Assembly (NCBI GenBank): GCA_003142915.1
Contig: PLNZ01000272.1
Span: 1 to 9,001 of the forward strand
Source of the DNA: Ignavibacteriales bacterium
Lineage (GTDB): Bacteria; Bacteroidota; Ignavibacteria; Ignavibacteriales; Ignavibacteriaceae
Direction of reading: 5' to 3'
Length of the DNA: 9,001 bases
Notes under the pieces: model-generated
What the model was told of the DNA's origin: nothing
Seen by the model: only the letters and a program-made list of their open reading frames with translations
Database searches by the model: none
In this document: positions 4,957-9,001 of the stretch, in pieces
Numbering within the stretch: position 1 is the first letter of the stretch
Layout of the letters: each line of letters opens with the position of its first letter
Translations under genes and position numbers: made by a program

Positions 4957-5880
4957 GTGAACGACTATTATAAACCTTCAGGATTCGGCGGTTTCAGTTT
5001 ATTCACTCCTGTTATTAAGAATCTCATTATTATTAATGTAATCGTTTTCTTAATGCAGATGTTGGGTGAGCAGGTTATTCTTGGTAACGCATCCGGCAGC
5101 TATTTATTAAATAAATGGTTCGCTCTTAATCCTTTAGGGGGAGCCGATAATTACGGTATTCCATACCATTTCCAAATCTGGCAGCTCGTTACATACCAGT
5201 TTATGCACGGTGGATTTTCTCACATTTTCTTTAATATGCTTTTTTTGTGGATGTTCGGGATGGAAGTTGAAAATATGTGGGGCACTAAGAAATTTTTAAC
5301 TTTTTACTTAACCTGCGGTATTGTTGCAGGTATAGCCCAATTAGTACTGCCTGCTTTGTTCAATGAGGCGCTGGCTCCTACAATCGGAGCTTCAGGCGCT
5401 ATCTTCGGAGTGCTTGTAGCTTTTGGTATGTTGTTCCCCGACAAGTACGTTTATATCTATTTTTTAATCCCGGTTAAAGCAAAATATTTAATAATCTTTT
5501 TGATAGTAGTTGAGTTTTACTCACTGCCTACCGGTGGAGATGTTGCCCATATTGCGCATCTTGGAGGCGCACTTGCAGGTTTTATTTTTGTACTGTTTAA
5601 CAGGAAGCCTTCCTATTCGGGAAATGCTTTTTTCGGTTCAAACACAAGAGGTGGCAGTAAGATTTTTGATTCATTTAAAAACGCTTCAAATGTATTTAAG
5701 AAAAAAGATGATGAAGTTGAAGACGCCGACTATTACGATATAAATGGCGATAAAAATAATCCTGAAGTATCCCAGGAAGAAATTGATAAAATTTTGGATA
5801 AGATTAGCCAGTCGGGTTATCAAAACTTATCCGAAAGAGAGAAAAAAGTTTTATTTGAAGCAAGTAAAAGAATGAAGTGA
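4957..5880 (+). CDS. Rhomboid family intramembrane serine protease
   Basis: A 307-residue polytopic inner-membrane protease that cleaves single-pass membrane proteins inside the bilayer. The catalytic dyad is S146 in GASGAIFG (144-151) and H201 in AHLGGALAG, which fits the H-x-x-G-x-x-x-G spacing of the final core helix. The oxyanion/TM2 residues H89 and N93 are in HGGFSHIFFNMLFLW (84-98). Six core hydrophobic segments can be traced between about residues 19 and 213. The N-terminus lacks a soluble domain. After the core, a hydrophilic cytosolic tail (about 215-307) is acidic and ends with SQEEIDKILDKISQSGY...LSEREKKVLFEASK. I recall this as the small DUF6576-type motif common at the C-terminus of Bacteroidota rhomboids. 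The GTG start is supported by AAAGGA. Substrates are unknown. The lipoprotein gene starting within about 60 nt downstream may be in the same transcript. Confidence 0.95.
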   Translation: MNDYYKPSGFGGFSLFTPVIKNLIIINVIVFLMQMLGEQVILGNASGSYLLNKWFALNPLGGADNYGIPYHFQIWQLVTYQFMHGGFSHIFFNMLFLWMFGMEVENMWGTKKFLTFYLTCGIVAGIAQLVLPALFNEALAPTIGASGAIFGVLVAFGMLFPDKYVYIYFLIPVKAKYLIIFLIVVEFYSLPTGGDVAHIAHLGGALAGFIFVLFNRKPSYSGNAFFGSNTRGGSKIFDSFKNASNVFKKKDDEVEDADYYDINGDKNNPEVSQEEIDKILDKISQSGYQNLSEREKKVLFEASKRMK

Positions 5881-5897
5881 AAAAAATTAAAAGATTG

Positions 5898-5908
5898 CCC
5901 CGAAGGGG
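5898..5908 (+). promoter_or_regulatory. GC hairpin between rhomboid and lipoprotein genes
   Basis: CCCC (5898-5901) and GGGG (5905-5908) flank GAA, 17 nt after the rhomboid stop, with a further GC/GC extension possible. There is no U-tract, so it is not a normal terminator. The first in-frame GTG (5908) begins inside the stem, which argues that translation starts farther downstream. Confidence 0.4.
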
Positions 5909-5940
5909 TGGCTTTGCTAAAAAAATTCTTTAAGGTAAAA

Positions 5941-6339
5941 ATGCAGTTTAATGGGGACAATTCAATACACTTCCGGTTTAATATTTTGATTAAAAAGACA
6001 AACATATTTTGCGGGCTAATTTTTGTTCAGATGATAATTATTTTTGCCCTTCTGCTTTCAGGTTGTACCAATAAAACTGTAGATGAAAATAAATTTGTAA
6101 AAATTTATGCCGAAATGATTATTGCGCAAGATACAGCTGACTATGCGCTTAATAATTTCAAATCTATTCAGGATACAATATTTAAGAGATATGGAGTTAC
6201 CCGCGTTGAATATAATGCAACTGTGGATTCTTATAGTAAAGACCCGCAGAAATGGGAAAATTTTTTTGATAAAGCTATTGCTTATGTGCAGACTCTGAAG
6301 AAACAGATACAACCCGGTCAGTCTGTAAAAACGAAGTAG
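5941..6339 (+). CDS. DUF4296-type lipoprotein of unknown function
   Basis: A small envelope protein with a clear lipobox: hydrophobic stretch LIFVQMIIIFALLLSG then Cys (codon at 6064-6066), where lipid attachment and signal peptidase II cleavage are expected. The mature part (about 90 residues) is helical and matches, from memory, the DUF4296 pattern of Bacteroidota lipoproteins: a short KIYAEMIIAQ helix, then DTIFKRYGVTRVEYNATVDSYSKDPQKW and a final amphipathic helix. The start is uncertain. I chose ATG 5941, which has AAGG 6 nt upstream. GTG 5908 is possible but lies in a GC hairpin. TTG 5986 would give the neatest signal peptide (MIKKTNIF..., 26 residues) but has no ribosome binding site. 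Function is unknown. The gene follows rhomboid closely and its last 65 bp overlap the convergent recQ. Confidence 0.8.
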   Translation: MQFNGDNSIHFRFNILIKKTNIFCGLIFVQMIIIFALLLSGCTNKTVDENKFVKIYAEMIIAQDTADYALNNFKSIQDTIFKRYGVTRVEYNATVDSYSKDPQKWENFFDKAIAYVQTLKKQIQPGQSVKTK

Positions 6340-8932
6340 CTTTATATTTTGCAGTTGCAATTCTAATCATAGGGTAAGTAATTTCATCAGGCAGGCGTTT
6401 TTTTAATTCTTTTAAATCTATAAATCCGTTTTTAATTTCTTTTATTATCAACTCGAAAGAATTTCCTTCAAAAAGGTGATTAATATCAGTAGAGGGCTCA
6501 TATTCAAGTATAGTTTCTATCTGCATGGAAATCACTGCTTCGGAAAGTTTCCGCAATGATGCTATATCCTTCAATGTATATCCTTTCTGCAGCAGGTTAT
6601 TTGTCTCTTTAATATTTTGAGGTATGATGCGTGTTTCAGCTTCAGGAATATCTTTTTTATCTTTTCTGTTAAGAAATTCATTAACTATTTCCAGCAAATC
6701 ATCACCCAGCTTGTTAAACATACGGTTATTGAAGCCGTTAATTGAAATCAATTCGTGTTTTTCTTTGGGACGCTTTTCGGCAACCTCGCGCAGCAATTCA
6801 TCCGGACAGATTAAATAGCCCGTCTGCATAAATTTCTTTGCCGCCTTAGCCCTTGCATCTCTTAGAAGATTAAAAAGCTCCAGGTTCTCTTCAAAATTTG
6901 CAGGTTTCCCGCCCTTTCCTTTTACTAAACCTTTGAAAATTAAAAATTCAATGCCGGACTTCGTAATAAATAAATTATTGTTATCATGGTTTCTCGCGGC
7001 ATATCCGCCGGTCAAGAGATCACGTAAAACAATCTTAACATCATTTTTGCCGTAATTAACACAGCAGCCGTATGTATCGTAGAATTTATACTTTGCAGTC
7101 CTGCTTGAGCCGCGCACTACGGATATGAGGGTAGATTCAGTTAATGGAATTTTTTCCTCATTCAGGGTGCGGAGTATTATTTCCTTTACGTACTCAATTG
7201 TTTCCCCCGGGATTTCTTCTTCAATTTTGCACCTGTCGCATTTACTGCACTTATAATTGCTTACATCCTCACCGAAATAATTCAGTATATACTTAAATCT
7301 GCAGTCATTTGAGTAGACATAATCGACCATCATCTCAACTTTCTTCTGCTGTGAAAGGTAGCTCTCATTTATATTCTGATAATCCAGTCTGAGCCTTGTT
7401 GAATTGATTCGCGGAGAAGTTAAAACAACACACTCTTTTGAAAACGGTTTTGAATATTTTATGATGCTTATATTATCAAGGATGTTAAGAGTTTCTTCCA
7501 CATCCGGTTCACTATACCCTAATCGCTTTGCAAGGTTGCCGGCGGATATTTGTACATTCCCGGCGAAAATATTGCCGCCATATTCACGGAGCAAAAACAA
7601 GATTAATTCTTTTATCAGACTATTTGAGTTATTTTTAACAAACTCTTTAAGTTTATTTTTCTCAAAAGTCAATTGAATGGAGGATTTATTTTCAAATTCG
7701 GACGGCTGTCTTAAATACCCTGCATTCTCTAAAAACTTTAACGTGGAGTATAAAAGTCCTTTGTTTATTTCCCGTTTTACATGAGCAGAAATAAAGCTGG
7801 TATTAAGTAGTATTTCTTTAGTGCTGTAATTTCCTTCCGCAACCTGACCGTAATCGCAAATTGCGTCATATATTTTTTGAATTAATTCTTTATCCGGATG
7901 AGAGTTGGTAATAAAATAATTCTGGATGTTAATATCTCTATCGTCATGCAGAAGATAAGCGAAAGATGCTTTGCCGTCCCTGCCGGCTCGTCCAATTTCC
8001 TGGTAATAATTTTCAATTGAGCCCGGTGTATTATAATGGATAACAAGCCTGATGTCTTTCTTATCTATTCCCATTCCGAAAGCATTTGTTGCTGCAATAA
8101 CGGAATAGCTGCCGTTTATAAAATCTTCCTGAGCTTTCTTTCTTATCTCAGGCGCTAAGCCTGCATGATAATATCTGCAATTAACCCTGTGAAGATTTAA
8201 GAACTCAGCAATTTCCTCCGTACGCTTTCTTGATGCTGTATAAATAATTGCCGGAGTTTTATGTTGAGAGATAAGTTCAAGGCATTTCTCTTTTTTCTTT
8301 TTGGTAAGCACTACGTTCAATTCAAGATTATCTCTTTCAAAGCCTTTGACAAATATTTTAGGATCGACAAGCCCAAGCTGTATAACAATATCTTTAACGA
8401 CTTCGGGCGTAGCGGTTGCCGTAAAACCTGATATTTTTTTTATTGAGACGTAATCAATAAACTCCTTTATTTTCCTGTAACTTGGCCGGAAGCTGTGTCC
8501 CCACTCGCTTATACAGTGTGCCTCGTCAACAAATAAAAATTCCGGATGAAGGCTTTTTATCCTGTCGGCAAATTGAATATTTTCCAACCGTTCCGGGGCA
8601 ACATACAGAAGCTTGAAATTGCCAAATGAAATCTTCTTCAGTACTTCTTCAACCTCATAAAAGCTCATAGTACTATTGATAAAAGCGGCTATTTCTTCAT
8701 TTTTATTTAAAGAATCCACTTGGTCTTTCATCAATGCTATTAGAGGTGAAATGACTATCGAAAAATTGCTGGAAATAAGTGCCGGTATTTGGTAACAGAT
8801 TGACTTCCCTGCGCCTGTTGGTAAAACCGCAAGGATGTTTTCACCTTTAATAATTGAATCTATTATTTCCTCCTGGCTCTGCCGGAAGGAGTTGTGACCG
8901 AAATATTTTTTTAATGCGTCTATTGGAGACAT
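6275..8932 (-). CDS. recQ: RecQ family ATP-dependent DNA helicase, long form with HRDC and C-terminal HTH
   Basis: An 885-residue 3'-to-5' superfamily-2 helicase for DNA repair and restart; E. coli RecQ has about 610. Helicase motifs in order: motif 0 FGHNSFRQSQEEII (11-24), Walker A LPTGAGKS (37-44), Ia SPLIALMKDQV (62-72), II DEAHCISEWGH (136-146), III TATAT (171-175), IV IIYTASRKR (229-237), V ATNAFGMGIDK (281-291), VI EIGRAGRDG (312-320). A winged-helix-like insert of about 170-190 residues (about 350-535) precedes the zinc module C544...C562-x2-C565-x2-C568. An RQC-type winged helix follows (about 575-665), then an HRDC domain (about 680-755), then a region resembling the HTH_40 domain (about 775-865). 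The last 21 residues, rich in Ser, Val and Gln, are encoded in the overlap with the convergent lipoprotein gene. ATG at 8932 is followed directly by motif 0 spacing typical of the family. No Shine-Dalgarno is visible. Confidence 0.96.
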   Translation of the reverse strand: MSPIDALKKYFGHNSFRQSQEEIIDSIIKGENILAVLPTGAGKSICYQIPALISSNFSIVISPLIALMKDQVDSLNKNEEIAAFINSTMSFYEVEEVLKKISFGNFKLLYVAPERLENIQFADRIKSLHPEFLFVDEAHCISEWGHSFRPSYRKIKEFIDYVSIKKISGFTATATPEVVKDIVIQLGLVDPKIFVKGFERDNLELNVVLTKKKKEKCLELISQHKTPAIIYTASRKRTEEIAEFLNLHRVNCRYYHAGLAPEIRKKAQEDFINGSYSVIAATNAFGMGIDKKDIRLVIHYNTPGSIENYYQEIGRAGRDGKASFAYLLHDDRDINIQNYFITNSHPDKELIQKIYDAICDYGQVAEGNYSTKEILLNTSFISAHVKREINKGLLYSTLKFLENAGYLRQPSEFENKSSIQLTFEKNKLKEFVKNNSNSLIKELILFLLREYGGNIFAGNVQISAGNLAKRLGYSEPDVEETLNILDNISIIKYSKPFSKECVVLTSPRINSTRLRLDYQNINESYLSQQKKVEMMVDYVYSNDCRFKYILNYFGEDVSNYKCSKCDRCKIEEEIPGETIEYVKEIILRTLNEEKIPLTESTLISVVRGSSRTAKYKFYDTYGCCVNYGKNDVKIVLRDLLTGGYAARNHDNNNLFITKSGIEFLIFKGLVKGKGGKPANFEENLELFNLLRDARAKAAKKFMQTGYLICPDELLREVAEKRPKEKHELISINGFNNRMFNKLGDDLLEIVNEFLNRKDKKDIPEAETRIIPQNIKETNNLLQKGYTLKDIASLRKLSEAVISMQIETILEYEPSTDINHLFEGNSFELIIKEIKNGFIDLKELKKRLPDEITYPMIRIATAKYKATSFLQTDRVVSVSSESAHKQ

Positions 8933-8964
8933 TAAATCATCAGTTAAGTATATAAATTACTTTT

Positions 8965-8999
8965 AAAAGATACGAAAAAAATGTTTGAACTCAGCCAAA
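8965..8999 (-). promoter_or_regulatory. Possible recQ promoter
   Basis: On the minus strand TTTG (8999-8996) is followed after 23 nt by TATCTTTT (8972-8965), one base from TAnnTTTG. The start point would fall about 25 nt before the recQ ATG at 8932. The spacing is long and the sequence AT-rich. A 10-bp palindrome CTTTTAAAAG (8960-8969) overlaps it. Confidence 0.25.
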
Positions 9000-9001
9000 G
9001 A

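Noticed and set aside
5510..5743. 77-codon plus-strand frame inside the rhomboid gene
   Set aside because: Out of frame with the conserved H201 region and tail of rhomboid, with no independent initiation signal.
6058..6360. 100-codon minus-strand frame opposite the lipoprotein
   Set aside because: Antisense to the lipobox and mature domain, and unrelated to recQ, which uses a different frame. The lipoprotein has family features and this frame has none.
6624..7676. Two plus-strand frames (6624-6818 and 7404-7676) opposite recQ
   Set aside because: Both are antisense to RecQ domains that match the family. They are Ser/Arg-rich without motifs and have no promoter or ribosome binding site.
1..9001. 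CRISPR array, tRNA or rRNA genes, insertion sequence, or long repeats
   Set aside because: Reading both strands I found no regularly spaced repeats, cloverleaf-like genes, transposase motifs or terminal inverted repeats. The hairpins seen are explained as terminators.

Overview
The window is AT-rich and carries a mostly ordinary bacterial chromosomal segment. Several features point to the Bacteroidota/Ignavibacteriota (FCB) side of the tree. These are a DUF4296-type lipoprotein, a rhomboid protease with the Bacteroidota-style C-terminal tail, a large RecQ with HRDC and a C-terminal helix-turn-helix, and possible TTTG/TAnnTTTG-like promoters. Clear Shine-Dalgarno sequences in front of several genes (2433-2440, 4945-4950, 1874-1880 on the minus strand) fit an Ignavibacteria-like lineage better than a typical Bacteroidia genome. 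The lineage is an inference; no marker gene here fixes it.

Layout. 1-740 (+): 3' part of an ABC-F ATPase whose start lies left of the window. 856-1269 (+): HIT-family nucleotide hydrolase/transferase. 1270-1646: gene-poor spacer holding a small hairpin just after the HIT gene and a strong, apparently bidirectional terminator at 1512-1547. 1647-2120 (-): a small accessory block with a 73-residue two-helix membrane protein of a conserved uncharacterised type. Upstream of it is a short gene that starts like a CxxC...DHIPP (HNH-like) protein but looks truncated. 2121-2446: spacer with the likely gap promoter. 2447-4841 (+): gap (GAPDH) and pgk (phosphoglycerate kinase), consecutive steps of glycolysis, separated by a strong hairpin terminator. 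4957-5880 (+): rhomboid intramembrane serine protease. About 5941-6339 (+): DUF4296-like lipoprotein. 6275-8932 (-): an 885-residue RecQ helicase, convergent with the lipoprotein gene and overlapping it by 65 bp. 8933-9001: probable recQ promoter region.

How the genes relate. GAPDH and PGK together convert glyceraldehyde-3-phosphate to 3-phosphoglycerate and yield ATP, so their adjacency is functional. Rhomboid and the lipoprotein are both membrane/envelope proteins and may be co-transcribed. The ABC-F, HIT and RecQ genes look like independent housekeeping neighbours. I did not find a CRISPR array, tRNA, rRNA, insertion sequence or convincing new multi-gene system. The parts most worth a second look are the 1647-2310 accessory block, the GAPDH lineage, the composite RecQ and the recQ/lipoprotein overlap.
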